Source: Epiperipatus broadwayi (lineage: Eukaryota; Onychophora; Udeonychophora; Euonychophora; Peripatidae). Taken from it: a stretch of DNA of 64,000 bases. Under the pieces are notes generated by a model that saw nothing but the letters and a program-made list of their open reading frames with translations, was not told the origin of the DNA and ran no database searches. Where the stretch lies: NCBI GenBank assembly GCA_028023455.1, contig JAQFVV010000233.1, forward strand, positions 682,001-746,000. The letters run 5' to 3'. The translations under genes were made by a program, and so were the position numbers. Shown one piece after another: positions 12,060 through 24,540 of the stretch. Each line of letters starts with the position of its first letter. The stretch's first letter is position 1.

Positions 12060-14950
12060 TCTAACTCTAATAAAGTATAATAAAATAACTAACAATCTTT
12101 ATAAGTCAACTCATATATATATATGTTCGGGTTGCCAATACAGACAGTGAGCATTAATATTAAAATAATTTGAATAAGAAAGAAAGTTTTAAAAAAACCC
12201 AAATGTGTTAATAAAATGTTTAATAATAATTATAATTTTGTTCAACTTTTAGATTGTGATTATATAGATTACCTCTAGTCTTTAAACAGAATTTATATTT
12301 ACAACAAGAATGGCAGTCCTTATTATATGCCAATACTATTACGCAATATTATATGATAAATATATGTCTATGCCCCCGACAAGAAAATAAAGGTAGATAA
12401 AGGTATTTGGCTATGACTGAAATTATTATTCTGATTCTAAAGGAAAGAATGTGAGATTTATTTTCACATTCGCAAATCAATTCACAAAGAGCAAGATACG
12501 TATTTAGGGCATAACTTTAATATTTAATAGAAAACTTATTTAATTATAAATAAACATGAATTTGTTCGACTTTAATAAAATCAATTCATCACGATTTACG
12601 AGCATGAGAGCGGGCTTTACTGGAACTGAAAAATAAACGGTACTGACGACTTATGAGCTAAGAATAAATATGAAAAATAATGGCTTATCTGTGATTTGAG
12701 AAAATAGCAGGGCTGCTTGTATTTGACAAGTCTTCGATGCCCTATATGAAGGATCCATAGAACACAGGGAAAACCAGGTCGGGTCGTAGCCTCGAACCTT
12801 TGGTGTTCCAAATATAAAACGAGCAAGTGGAGGAAGTGCTTTCTTCCTAGATAATTAAACTAATAGAAATATCACCGAGGACAAGCCTATGAAACAGGAG
12901 ATGGCTCGCGTCAGCAACGTTCGGAAAATGATGACTTGGTAATCATCGTATTTAAATAATAAAACCCAATTTATATAAAGAGTGCTCTACGTGATGACCT
13001 GATCAAGTTAAATTAAAGTCAAACATGCTTTAATCAAAAAGTATTTAATGCAATTAGAAATTATATTAATTATGCCCTAAATCCCATGCCCTTCCTGAAT
13101 ATTACTAGAAAGTATAAAATTTGAATTAGAATATATTCATTTAACTCCTTTATCGATCTTTTTGCGAAACAATATATTAATGTGAATAAACGAATACTAT
13201 AAACTCAGTAAAGTGGCCGGGAGCATAGGTTATAAATTGAGCTAATAATTTGTTGTTATTAGCCATTAATAAAATAGCAAAAATTGTATAAATCATTCAA
13301 CTCGATAATTAATAGAACTGTATCAAAATAGTTCTAGTGGGTAAGAATTACTGTAAAAATAAATATAATATTATTTAACAAGGCAAATGCAACGAAGGAA
13401 ATTATTATCGAGTTGAAGTTATTATTGGCATATAATAAAAAAAATAAACAACATTAATAAATCACACAATAAATATATATAATACAATAAATGAACCGCC
13501 ATCGTAAGAAAAGAGAAAGTTAAATATTAAATTTAAAGACTAGAGATTAAGATAGAGAATTACTACATAATTTAAAATAACATTAACAAAAAGACAATTT
13601 TACAGTAGATAGCTTAAAGATGTTTTAACTTAAAGTTCAGAACTGGCCAGGTTCAAAAGGAAAGATATTACCATTTCTTCATGGTTGACTTCTGCGTTTC
13701 CACAGGGCAGAGTCCAGTTGGATGAAACATATGCGCGCATTTTGAAAATTATGTGAATAGCATTTTGATAGATTTCTCTAAGGTTTCGGCAGCTTACGAT
13801 TGGTATATGAATTTTTATATTGCAGCCACATTGAAGATTTTCAGGGGACTTAAGGAACCGTAGTCAGACTCTTGAAGTTAAGCCCCCCCACCATGGTAGA
13901 AACACTATTTTACTTCATAATTTAACTGGGCGGCTTCTTCTCTAATGAAATATATATGGCTTCTCTTAATGAGGAATAATAGCTGCTTGGAAACTTTTCC
14001 TGGGCTCTTTATACTGTATCTGATGCCTTTAGGCTAAATCAATCTTACAAAAAATTTACTAGTTGTTTTTAGATACATTCCTTTGATAAGGCTTTCAAAC
14101 TCATTAACTTGAATTCATTTTCTAATTAGAAAATGAATTTTTAATATCAGAAAATGATTTTAATTAGGACCGTCCTAACATTTTAAAGACTTATCTATTT
14201 CTAATTAATAAAAACTTTAACCATTGTTTTGGAAAGAGAAAATCTGAAAGCTTATCGAAAGAATGTAGCTATTAATCACTAAAAATTTAACATATTATTT
14301 AAAAGTAAAATAAACATTCCCGACGCAATGAAACTTTCGAACAATTATATATATTTAAACATTTATAAATATATATAAATTCATGAATAATTCTAACATG
14401 AATTTATTAATAGAAATGATTAGTTTAAATCTCAAATGAATTAATTTTAACACACATTTATAATAGTTTTTCTTTAAGGAAACTAGCGTGGACTGAACGC
14501 ATAAAGCCCCATTGCATCGGAAATTCAAAGTTAGTACAAGGGTTTGAAGTTGGCTACATGTAAAAGATCATGAAGCTAGGATCGAACTTAGATCCGACTG
14601 CTTCAATATGCAAAAAAAAAAAAAAAACAAATTGCTGGAAATTGCAACAGATTAATTTGCCTGTAAGAAAAGTTCACTTTATGAAAATTAGTAAAATGAT
14701 AAAAAAAAGTCTGCAGAAAAAGAATTAAAGGAAGAAAAATAAGCGGTAGTGTAAAGAAGTGCAGTAAAATGGTATAGTGAGTAGTTGAGTTTTGCTCTGT
14801 TGATCTGAAAATTAATAAAGAAGAACTCTAATCAAGTATCCAATTTGACTATCTCAGAACATGCACTAGCTGTAATGTGCTTACAAAATTATATGAATTA
14901 CAAAATTGCAGAAGTAGAGACTTGATAGATACTAAATCTCTAAGGAGATA
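12060..14950. other. unassigned insert between gypsy pol and 3' LTR
   Basis: About 2.9 kb with slightly higher local G+C (for example 12,600-12,900 and 13,640-14,000) and no recognisable coding domain. It contains a weak inverted pair (CTCTAGTCTTTA-like at about 12,270 and its complement at about 13,540) and a perfect 28-bp palindrome at 14,112-14,139. It may be another transposon nested in the gypsy element, but I cannot place its ends. Confidence 0.4.
14112..14139. repeat. perfect 28-bp palindrome
   Basis: The half-site AATTCATTTTCTAA is followed immediately by its reverse complement. No function is assigned. Confidence 0.85.
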
Positions 14951-14955
14951 TGAAC

Positions 14956-15123
14956 TGTTAAGAGATCTAGGTGATCTTGTTCTTAACTGGTAAATTGTGA
15001 ATTGAATTACAATCCTTACTAATATAATTATTACTATTCAGGGTAAATAACTCTTGAAATTTATTTAGACTGTGATTATTTTTTTCTTATTTAAAAAATA
15101 TAATTATCCAGCTGCCAACTGAC
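14956..15123 (+). repeat. 3' LTR-like repeat of gypsy element
   Basis: Direct repeat of 9438-9575, starting TGTTAAGAGATCTA and ending near GCCAACTGA. It carries about 26 extra bases (around GGTAAATAACTCTTGAAA). The two copies differ at several sites, consistent with an old insertion. Confidence 0.6.
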
Positions 15124-15129
15124 TGCATG

Positions 15130-18100
15130 TTCCTGGATATATTAATAATCAAATATACTAACTCCATTATTGAAACGGATTCATTTTCCATTCAGTTATT
15201 TTGTAATAAAAAATCTGTAACAATTTCAATCAATAAAATGCAGAGCAATGCAGATTCAAAGTGTCTTTACATTCTATTCCCATTATTTATTTATAATATT
15301 CTATTAATGTTTTGGTTATCTTGTCAAAATCTATTTCTAATTATTTATAAGATAACAGAAACAACATATATACAAAATTCACTGATATTTCCCCTTCCTT
15401 ATTAGTAATAAAAACCAAATACTTGGATGCTTGCAAACAAAAAGCATATCCAGAAATCTCTGAAAATATTTCTCACCCAATTCTTTTACACAATCAGTAA
15501 TCATAAGATTATTGAAAAATATAAACAGTGGTTTCTAGAATCTATATATTATGATTTTTTACTTAAAACTCTTATTTCATTTTGCCAAATGTTTCTATAC
15601 GGTGAAAAAAAAAGTATAGTATCATTTCTTATTGCATTATCCTAAATTACATGCATTTAGAAACATTGTAATCAATATTCTAATTAAACTTAATAGTCTA
15701 GGGAAAGGACTCTTTTCAAATATTAAAGCCACAACATTTATCATCTTCCCGTTGTGCTATCTAAGGTGTTATTTTGCTTTCAATCCCAACACCAGCAAAT
15801 TAAATCACTATTTTTTAACAAAATTAAAAAAATTAAATTAAAGCACCTTAGCTCCAACTTATATCTATTCCATTATTTAGAATTTTCTCTTATTATCTAA
15901 AAATTTGTTATCAAAATCTAAACCATCTAACAATATTGGCTTAATATCCATATCATATAATTATATTAATTTGTATAAAATTTGAAACATGAACAAACCA
16001 TATAATACATTTGAATTGTTTTATATAACTATAATACTGAAATCCTTTATATCTTTATTCTAATTAGTAATTTACTAATGTATCTATTATTCTTATGAAT
16101 TTCAACAAAAAAACTGATGTTAAATATATTAGTGGAAATGGATTTTATTTTTTTTTTGCTTATGGCATTTCACATACAAAAAAAATAATAAATAACTTTA
16201 CACTATTAAATATATATTCATCTGGTTTTCCATAAAAAATTAAATGTTGATAATAAGGGAAGTCACAATATATATATTATCAATTTACACTTTTTCAATT
16301 ATATGCTATTCAAAAAAAAATGTAAACATTCAAAATAAATAAATATATGGAAATTTCCAATTTTATTAAATTTTACGAGGCCCAGGATAGAACAACAATT
16401 CTTTCATCTTGGAGCATTTTTATTAAATGAAATATTCTCAAATGTAAATTCATTTAACCATGTTTTCTTTATGATTTAAATACTATTCAATATTATAAAT
16501 TGTAAGCACATGTATAGTACTTTTGTTTTATTTATTTTTCAATAAGTTTTATATAAATGGTAGCATATTGTAATATCTTCGGTAAAATGTTTTGTGATTA
16601 TCAAATGAGCAACAAACCCAAGAATATATGAAAGATATTGATTAAGTAATGAAAAAAAACTATTCTGAAATGGGTTGTATGTTTTTTAAAAAATAAGACA
16701 AATAATAAAACGAAAAAAGCAAATATATGCTCCCAAAATAGCTAAAGTTATAATCAGGATAAAATAATTTTTTGGTCAAAATGGAAAAGGCTTTAAATTT
16801 ATGATTAAATGATATGAATTGTAATAAACATTTTTGTTAATGGTCTTATATTGCATTAGAAAACCATACATTTGTAGGGAGTTTAATAGGGGATCTGAAA
16901 CATAATAATTCTCAAGCTATTTATTACAAGTAGAAGATGGCTGTATAGATTCTGAACTTATTAAAAGTCTAAAGAATATTAAAATAATTGGAGAGGCTGC
17001 TACTATGTTTTCAATCGAATTTTTAAAAATATTAAAAAATAATGTCCAGAGTAAATGTTTGTAAAAACTGAGTTGTTCTAGAAGAAAATGCTCAACAGAG
17101 CATACATTCACAAAGTGAAAAAACAAGAAAAGACTTTTTAAGACATGAAAAGCTAAACTAATTCTAATGCTATGCAAGAATGTTGCAGAATATATGATAA
17201 AATCAGGAATTATTTACATATCAAAAATCCTCATGCTCTCAAAAACCAGAATAAAAATTATTAATGTTCTGGCAACACAATAAAAATTCTGGGTTACAAT
17301 ATTTTATTTACTGAATGTTTGCATGGTTTGCTTTATATCTGAAGTCAAAACATATCTGAGGCAAAAAGAAATTGAATTTATATATATCTTGAAAAGGTCT
17401 CAATAAGAGATGGAAAGCCATATTGACATTTAAATAATTGTAAATATAAGTCATTGTTTGTTTCAATTTTATTTAGATTGATTATTATATTAAGTATATA
17501 TCAATAACAACATTGTAGACAAATAATTATTTTTATATTGGATATTTGACCATTGTATGTTATCCCTGATTTTGTTAAATAATGCATGTGGGCATTGTGA
17601 ATCTGTTTACTATGAAAATGAATATACAGAAATTATATTTTTGCCTTCAAAATATCACTGCATTGTTTCAACCTCTTAACCAGAGCATCATACAGCCATC
17701 TAGTTTAATATTTGATCAGATTTGATCAATCCTTAGTATCAACAGTAATGTTCAATTAATGGACTGCTGAAAATTATTCATCATTGAAGATGCAATCAAT
17801 TATGTAAAAGTAACAGTAGATGAATTAAAATCATAAACTCTAAAGATCTAATTGGAAGACTAATGGACATGTTAAAAAATTATTCAGGTATCACAAGAAA
17901 TCAGAGAATAAGAATTTGTTGGTGTGACTAATGAAAAAGCTGCAGAACATCTTGAAAGCCAAATAGAATATCTAGAATATCTTACAAACAAGAAGTTAAA
18001 AGAATTATGTCATTAATATTAGAAGAGGAAAAAAAAAATTGAATTGAAAAAAAAAAAAGAAACCGTAATGTGAGATGTTAGAAAAATTATATAAGATGTT

Positions 18101-21100
18101 TCACAATTCACAGACTCAAAAAAATACAATTGCAGAAAATGAGCCTATAATAGAAAGTTAGAATTATTCTTACATGGAAGATTATCGAATTATTACAATA
18201 CTTGCAAGATCATTTTGATAAACTTAAATAAAAAATCAACTTTCTACAACAATGCTTTTTAAAAAGTATCACAATAATAAGAAGCTTCATCAACTTCTTG
18301 TGCTTCAAAGTTCCTATGTTCTCCTTAAAAGAAGAGGGTTCACTTTATCTACACTTTTTATAACTTTATGATGACTCAAAACTGATGATTCTTCAAATAC
18401 ATTAATGATTACAGGAAGTCATTTGTGTGACACTTTGCTTATATATATATAATACAGAAAGTTTACATTCTCAATCATCATCATCATCATCATTATTTGA
18501 ATGAATGTGAGTGAATGAATATACATATACAGGACATATATATGAGAATGTGCATTCTTAATTTATTATTAACTACACTAAGTTTTTTAAATTTTGTTTA
18601 TATTATAATCTTAATTTATGTAAGCATACTACATGCATAAAAATATCTTATATAAAAATGTGTGTACATGTTAAAAAACACTATACATATATAGTACAGC
18701 AAAGATTATCAATTTAAACATAAGCTATTATTTGTAATATACAATATGGGGGCTTAGAAAATATAGTAAATACCATGGCTCCATAATATTTATCTAGATA
18801 AAATTTGATACAATAAATTTGTCTAAATGCATGTCCCATGAATTATTAGTTTATAATATTTTCTTCACCTCAAATTTGAAACAATTTTATAAAAAACAGT
18901 ATCATCACATAATCTATATTTGATCATTTATTTACAGGCTATATTTTTACTCTAAAAGCAGACTTTTGAATAACAACCTAAGATCTTCATAGCAACTTGA
19001 ATTGTACATTATTTTATGCTAACTTCTGATTAGTTGATTTAAGTTAGTTTCAGCTAATAATTCTTTATTCAGAAAAATATATAAACTTTGCATTAAATTA
19101 ATTTCAGTATTCAAATTGTCATTTTCAATTTCCAATAACAGTAAAATTTTAGTAAAAAAACTATCCTACCAAAAAAAACCTAATATACATTAAAGTGCTA
19201 TAAGAAAATATCATGCTTTCAAATATCAACAATGATTCTCAAAAAAAAGAGTGCTTCTTTTAGCATGATAATGTGCTATCTATGTTATCTTACTAGTGTT
19301 TGAATTTTTTTCTATTATTACTTTCTTAGATAAAACAATGTAAATTATAGTTCTGACTTGTATTTGAGAATTGAGAGGTCCAGGTGCTGTCATTATTACA
19401 TCTGATTGGCTGTCACATAATGTTTAAAGCGTATCTGTTGAAGGTTTTAGCTTTCACGTTATTACAATGTTATCTGTTTGCACTTAATAAATTTGATATA
19501 ATGTAAAATATTGTAATAGCATTATAAAATCTACTGATTTAATCTCATTATCATTAGATTATATATTATTGCCTAAATTTCATCTATCACATTAAATATT
19601 CAAGATCACAGACATTCCAGTATGCACATCAAAAAAGGATAAATGTGTATCATAATCTTAAGCAATAATTCAAGCTGCATGTCAATCCATTCCGAAGACT
19701 GTTTGTTATGAAGATACATCCTGCTAGTGATGTTGTTCTACATTTTAAACATTTATCCTCTCAAATGTAAGGATTGGCAGGGGGATGATATTATAATCAC
19801 TCTAAGCAAGATAAAAATTCTGAAAGCAATATTGCATTAAGTAGTATATCCCCTATTTCCTATATATTTTTCTTCTATTTCCATGATAAACAGAATATTA
19901 ATTTTTTAAATATCTTTGATGATAATGACATTAAAATTTTGCTAAGTGTAATTCTTTCTTATATGTGAAAGTAATCTTAATTTTAATGTTCAATACATAT
20001 ATTTTATCCTACAAAGTAAGTAACTTTACTCCATGCTTATTATTTGCATTGCAATTTCTGGTAATTTTTAATAAATGCAGTATTTTTTATTTAAAATAAG
20101 TATAAATTACTGGTATTTAGAAGAAATTGTAACTAAGCAACTTCTTTACCATTTATTTTCAAAATAGTTTTAAACACATTCATCAAATGACTGTTTTCCA
20201 ATTCATCATATATAATGTTATATGTAACCACACACACATATTCATACAGATATTTTCTCGATTTTTTTTTAAAAAAGGGTAATTCTTTTGTAGTGATATT
20301 CTGTATGCAAAAGTTTATCTAAATAATTAACTTAATCTGTTTAAATATAAATCTTGATTAAATTTTCTAAAAAAAAAATTATTGAAAAGATTTAGAGACT
20401 TAAAAAAAATATTTAGTGTTGTTCCAAGTCAAAATACTATTCATATTAAAGGAGGAAAATCTATAATTTTAGTTATAAAATTTCTTGCACTATATTGCAC
20501 AGACAATTTACAAAAAAAATGAATTAAAAAAAAAATTAAATGTAATATTAGAATATATCATAATAATTAATCCTGCAATTTTGCAAGTATCAATTTATAA
20601 AAAGTATAAAATTTTAATATATTTATTTTATTTCATTAGACTACAGTACAGTAATTTAAGTTAAGGATGATTTCACATTTTTTTACTTTTAAATATCTTG
20701 TTCATTTTAGAACAGTGAAAGAATGGTGAATGCAAGAGCTAAAAGTTCCTGGATTAATTCAAAATCAAGTTTTAAAAACTTTTCAGTTTGTTTAATTGAA
20801 TGAAACTGTCATTGTCAATTTGATTTGTTGGTGTTTGAACATCACGATTTCCCAAGCAACTGACTTTATGATTATTATTTTAAAAAAATAGTATTCCTAT
20901 TTCCTATTCAGAACACAATAAGATTTGTATTTATTAGTTCTAGATATTGAAATTTGAGAATAAATTGTAGTGAGAAAAGAAAGCACTGTCAAACTACCAC
21001 TGACAATGATCACGTATTATAGTTTTATTTTTAAAAAAAGTATTATAGTTTAGCCATACTTATTTTGTAACTAATAAAATCTGCCTTTGGATAATAAACT

Positions 21101-21420
21101 AAACATATATATATATAAATTACTCATTTAAGCATTCTCTATCAATCTTCATTTTATCTTCCTAATTTTTTCAACATTAATCTGCTAAAACTATATTAAA
21201 AATTAAAATACAGATAAATAAGAAGCCTTGAAGCTGTAATGAGTGATGAAGTTTTACAATAGCTTGATATGACACTTCACATATCTGTTAAAATTGAAAA
21301 AAATATAGAGATTTATTTGACTATCAAACGTGATAAAATTTTAAACATAAAATATATATATATTTTATTTCAGTTCAAAACTGAATTTTACAAAAATGTG
21401 TAGAATATAAAGCATGCATG
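15130..21420. other. unassigned AT-rich DNA (about 6.3 kb)
   Basis: No convincing gene or element was found. It holds a (TCA)n microsatellite at about 18,475-18,492, several TA tracts, and a hydrophilic plus-strand stretch around 17,930-18,030 (TNEKAAEHLESQIEYLEYL) that could be an eroded coding fragment. The remaining ORFs look like compositional noise. Confidence 0.5.
18475..18493. repeat. (TCA)n microsatellite
   Basis: Six tandem TCA units followed by TTA. A GAT/ATC repeat also forms the tail of the LINE family at 29.57 kb, so this may be a relic tail, though no LINE sequence is visible next to it. Confidence 0.8.
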
Positions 21421-21594
21421 TAATGAGTTTAAGCCAATAAACATCACATGATCAATTATGCTTGAGTATAACTGTTGTTAAAACAGGCAAAACTCACTAT
21501 ATATATATATTGCCACACACAGGAAGGTACAGTAATCAATGGATGCTAGAAGGCTTGTGCATAAAATCCCCATCTAGTGCCTACTCATCCAATA

Positions 21595-21636
21595 TCCCCA
21601 GACTAGTTTCTGGCTTATGGCCTTCGTCAGTGAGGA
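21595..21636 (-). ncRNA. hammerhead ribozyme-like motif, copy 1 (core intact)
   Basis: Read on the minus strand: stem I strand UCCUCA; core CUGACGA; one extra A; stem-loop II GGC-CAUAA-GCC; an A; GAAA; then CUAGUC; then UGGGGA pairing with UCCUCA (six pairs, one G-U). ACUAGU is self-complementary, so stem III could form between two copies, and GUC is a standard cleavage triplet. The A opposite A at the base of stem II departs from the canonical fold. Activity is inference. Confidence 0.55.
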
Positions 21637-22048
21637 ACCTTGGATCTGAGAGTACTGCATCTAGATCATAGGATCTAATGCAACCCTCCAGCAACCACCT
21701 TTTATCTCCATTTAACTACAAAACCATGAGTCTTAAATTGAAAACACCTTAATGTTTTCAATCCAAGCCCATTGGCTTATATAGTCATATGGGTCTGAAC
21801 CCAGTTCAGTACTCATACATTTTGAAGTCTTTGGTTCTTTAATAACCAGAGCCACCATTATCCTTTCAGGCAGGATTGGTTTTAAGCAAATAAACATCAC
21901 GTGACCAACTCCTCCTATGCTTGTGTATAACTGTTGTTAAAACAGGCAAAACTCACTATACATATTGCACACACAGCAAGCTAGAGTAATCAATGGATGC
22001 CAGAAGGCTTGTGCATAAAATCCCCATCTAGTGCCTACTCATCCAATA

Positions 22049-22090
22049 TCCCCAGACTAGTTTCTGGCTTATGGCCTTCGTCAGTGAGGA
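22049..22090 (-). ncRNA. hammerhead ribozyme-like motif, copy 2 (core intact)
   Basis: Same arrangement as copy 1, with CUGACGA, GAAA, GUC and all six stem-I pairs present. It lies about 454 bp from copy 1 in the same orientation, so a transcript across both would carry two motifs in tandem, as needed to release a unit-length RNA. Confidence 0.55.
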
Positions 22091-22112
22091 GCAGTGCTCT
22101 CAGATCCAAGGC

Positions 22113-22154
22113 TCCTCACTGACGAAGGCCATAAGCCAGATACTAGTCTGGGAA
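22113..22154 (+). ncRNA. hammerhead ribozyme-like motif, copy 3 (mutated)
   Basis: Mirror of copy 2 only about 20 bp away. CUGACGA is intact but GAAA reads GATA, and the stem-I 3' strand is TGGGAA. A core substitution of this kind should abolish cleavage. Confidence 0.5.
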
Positions 22155-22563
22155 TATTGGATGAGTAGGCACTAGATGGGATTTTATGCACAAGCCTTCT
22201 GGCATCTATTGATTACTCTAGATTGCTGTGTGTGGCAATATATATAGTGAGTTTTGCCTGTTTTAACAACAGTTATACACAAGCATAAGAGGTGGTCAAG
22301 TGATGTTTATTGGCTTAACACCAATCCTGCCTAATATGATAGTTGTGGCTCTGGTTATTAAAGAACCAAAGACACCAAAATGTATGGGTACTGAACTGGG
22401 TTCAGACCCATATGACTATATAAGCTAATGGGCTTGGATTGAAAACATTAAGGTGTTTTCAATTTAAGACTCATGGTTTTGTAGTTAAATGGAGATAAAA
22501 GGTGGTTGCTGAAGGGTTGCATTAGATCCTAAGATCTAGATGCAGTGCTCTCAGATCCAAGGC

Positions 22564-22605
22564 TCCTCACTGACGAAGGCCATAAGCCAGGAACTAGTCT
22601 GGGGA
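22564..22605 (+). ncRNA. hammerhead ribozyme-like motif, copy 4 (mutated)
   Basis: CUGACGA and stem I (UCCUCA/UGGGGA) are intact, but the GAAA element reads GGAA. Located 451 bp downstream of copy 3 in the same direction. Confidence 0.5.
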
Positions 22606-22899
22606 TATTTGATGAGTAGGTATTAGATAGGGATTTTATATACAGGCCTTCTGGCATCCATTGATTACTCTAGCTTGCTGTGTATGGCAATATATTTGTA
22701 AGTTTTGCCTGTTTTAACATATAATGAGTTACAACACATATAATGTGCTGTTGCTGCTATTAACAAATAAAAAAATAGGGTATTTCATACCACAGGGAAT
22801 TGACTATTATAACTAATTTAGCTATATATAGTGCTGTTATTTTATCTATTTTTTTATATAAAAGTGGAACTTTCAATGCAATATAAGCTTCATTTAAGG

Positions 22900-23310
22900 G
22901 TGCTCCATAAAATTTTAAATTACGACAAAATCATGAAACTAATGTTTTTCAACTTGCTGAATGTGATATTAGAGGCCACTATTGTAAAATCACACTTTTG
23001 TTGAATTGGCCATGCAAAACAAATATCAATGTAGGACTTCCTAAAAGAATGCTTTTAAGGAAAACTTCAATGATTTTCATGGAAAAGATGTGCAATGTCA
23101 ATTGTTTTCACTTAGAAGATATGGTCAGAATAGTATTGAAGTATTTCAAAAAGATTTTCTGCTGAAGAAATTAAAAGGTGACATTATAAAATATCTAATA
23201 AACAGAAAAGGACCAGCATGTTCAATATGTGGATTTATTGTGATCCACAGATTGGTTCAGATAGTTATCACAAGATTCATTTCTACAGTCGTTTTTTTTT
23301 TCTTTTGTGT
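22900..23310 (+). mobile_element. LINE C-terminal remnant with eroded zinc finger
   Basis: Alternating frames resemble the C-terminal region of LINEs with the 'TNVL.LA...SIE....K.QLRW.GHV.RM.D.RLPK..L.GEL' layout. Here the frames give TNVFQLAECDIRGHYCKITL, then LNWPCKTNINVGLPKRMLL, then a basic linker (FQKDFLLKKLKGDI). The end GPACSICGFIVIHRLVQI mimics the 'C..CG....SRIGL.SH.R.H' finger with the His region degraded. These regions bind the RNA or target DNA during retrotransposition. At least one frameshift is present. RT is not visible upstream, so this is a 5'-truncated copy next to the hammerhead element. Confidence 0.5.
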
Positions 23311-24470
23311 ATCTTTGTGTGTTAGTATGACCAAACTCATTTATAAGTGATTGTTTATTATTATTGTCTTCTGTAATTAACTCAGAGAAAATCATAAGTT
23401 TTTTCAATTGTACATGCAAACATGTGTCACATGTATACAGCAAGGAATGATAGATTGCTTATAAAAATAATGAAATTATTAATACATATATATTTTATAA
23501 AAAATAATTTGATGAGTAATGCAACAAAAACCCAAAAAATTTTTCTTCAACCCCAATTTTTGAAGTAACTTGAAATAAAAGCATAGTGCAGCCATAAATT
23601 AATAAATTCAATCATTAGTTTTAAAAATAATGACAATTTTAATTAATTTATGGACAACCCACATTTTTATCTCAAGTTACATTTATCAAACAAATTTGTG
23701 ATTGAAGAAAATATTATAAAATATTTTTTATATATTTCATTTTTTAATTCAGATATTTTGCAATAGATTTTTTGTAACTATTATATGCAAATTAAGAAGT
23801 GAGAATGTAAACAATGTCATATTTCCAATTTTTGACATAAAATTCATATGCATTAAAAATCATTTACGAAGATTTTTGTGTTTAAAGGCATTTTAAGAAA
23901 AGCAAATTTTAGTTGAACAATCTAGAGAAATTAAAATTTCATTCTTCATTTTCTTTTTCTTTCTACCTTATTCTATTTTAATTAACTACAAATGTTTTTT
24001 AGTGAATTAGTAATGAAATTCAATGCAAGCATATTTCTGGAAAATATACACTGCCAGCTATTGTGCATCATTTTAAAATTTATTGAATCAAAGTCATGTA
24101 AAATTTGGTCCACCAAAACTGTTGGACAACCCTGAACTGCATTGCCATTGATACCTAATATGTGTATAAAATTTATAGAAAATCCATTTGATAGAAATAT
24201 GTTTACAAACAAACATCAGAGTTTCTAAATTTAAAAAAAAAAGTTTTTAAAAAATGCAATAATTATCCTAAACAATATTAGAACAGATGAAACATTGCTA
24301 GAAATAATTAATATTTATGATCTGGAAAAAAACCTTTCTACCACTAAACATCTGTTTTTGCCTGTTTTAAAAGCTTATTCTAAAGAACCAAATAGACTTT
24401 ACATAGTCAGTGGAATCTCTGCATATATTATATCTATAACAGATCATGAAAAATATATTTATCATTATAT
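23310..24470. other. unassigned AT-rich DNA
   Basis: No recognisable element; only short random ORFs. Confidence 0.5.
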
Positions 24471-24474
24471 ATAT

Positions 24475-24540
24475 ACAGGATTTGAACTCAGACTTTCAAG
24501 CACTTTTCAACTATCCACATTATCTCATCACTGATATACA
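24475..24540 (-). mobile_element. tRNA-derived SINE head
   Basis: The minus strand has GCTTGAAAGTCTGAGTTCAA followed by ATCC, a B-box-like T-arm shared with the copy at 4400-4466, with a similar upstream segment (GATGAGATAATGTGGATAG) as a degenerate A-box region. Confidence 0.5.

Larger units (their letters stand above)
9438..15123 (+). mobile_element. decayed Ty3/gypsy-type LTR retrotransposon with internal deletion and unassigned insert
   Basis: Direct LTR-like repeats flank, in order, a capsid-like gag (9664-10,241), a CCHC zinc knuckle (about 10,266-10,310), a short protease-like remnant, an integrase core (10,840-11,330) and an acidic C-terminal tail ending at 12,048. Reverse transcriptase and RNase H, which should lie between protease and integrase, are missing, so roughly 2 kb of coding sequence has been lost. 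The roughly 2.9 kb between the pol stop and the 3' LTR is longer than expected and probably a later insertion. All frames carry stops or shifts, so the element cannot move by itself. Confidence 0.7.
21430..22721. mobile_element. mirror-image non-autonomous element with four hammerhead-like motifs (R-I-R head-to-head R'-I'-R')
   Basis: A 9-bp direct repeat TAATGAGTT at 21,421-21,429 and 22,722-22,730 brackets the element and is the likely target duplication. Inside, a minus-oriented unit has block R (about 21,430-21,660), a 220-bp internal block I, and R again (21,884-22,090). This is followed head-to-head by the plus-oriented mirror R'-I'-R' (about 22,105-22,721). The spacing between equivalent motifs in each arm is about 451-454 bp, so the monomer is about 450 bp. 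There is no coding capacity. Each R carries a hammerhead-ribozyme-like core. A second, shorter member lies at 58,530-59,074. Best explanation: a non-autonomous element related to PLE terminal repeats or to animal retrozymes. Confidence 0.75.

Noticed and set aside
17760-18130. Hydrophilic plus-strand stretch (TNEKAAEHLESQIEYLEYL) as a coding relic
   Set aside because: Only about 30 residues are open and no family is recognised; kept as a remark in the unassigned block.
21462-21671. 69-codon ORF containing the R block as a protein-coding gene
   Set aside because: It is the antisense face of the hammerhead repeat; a similar peptide at 58,573 arises only because the repeat recurs.
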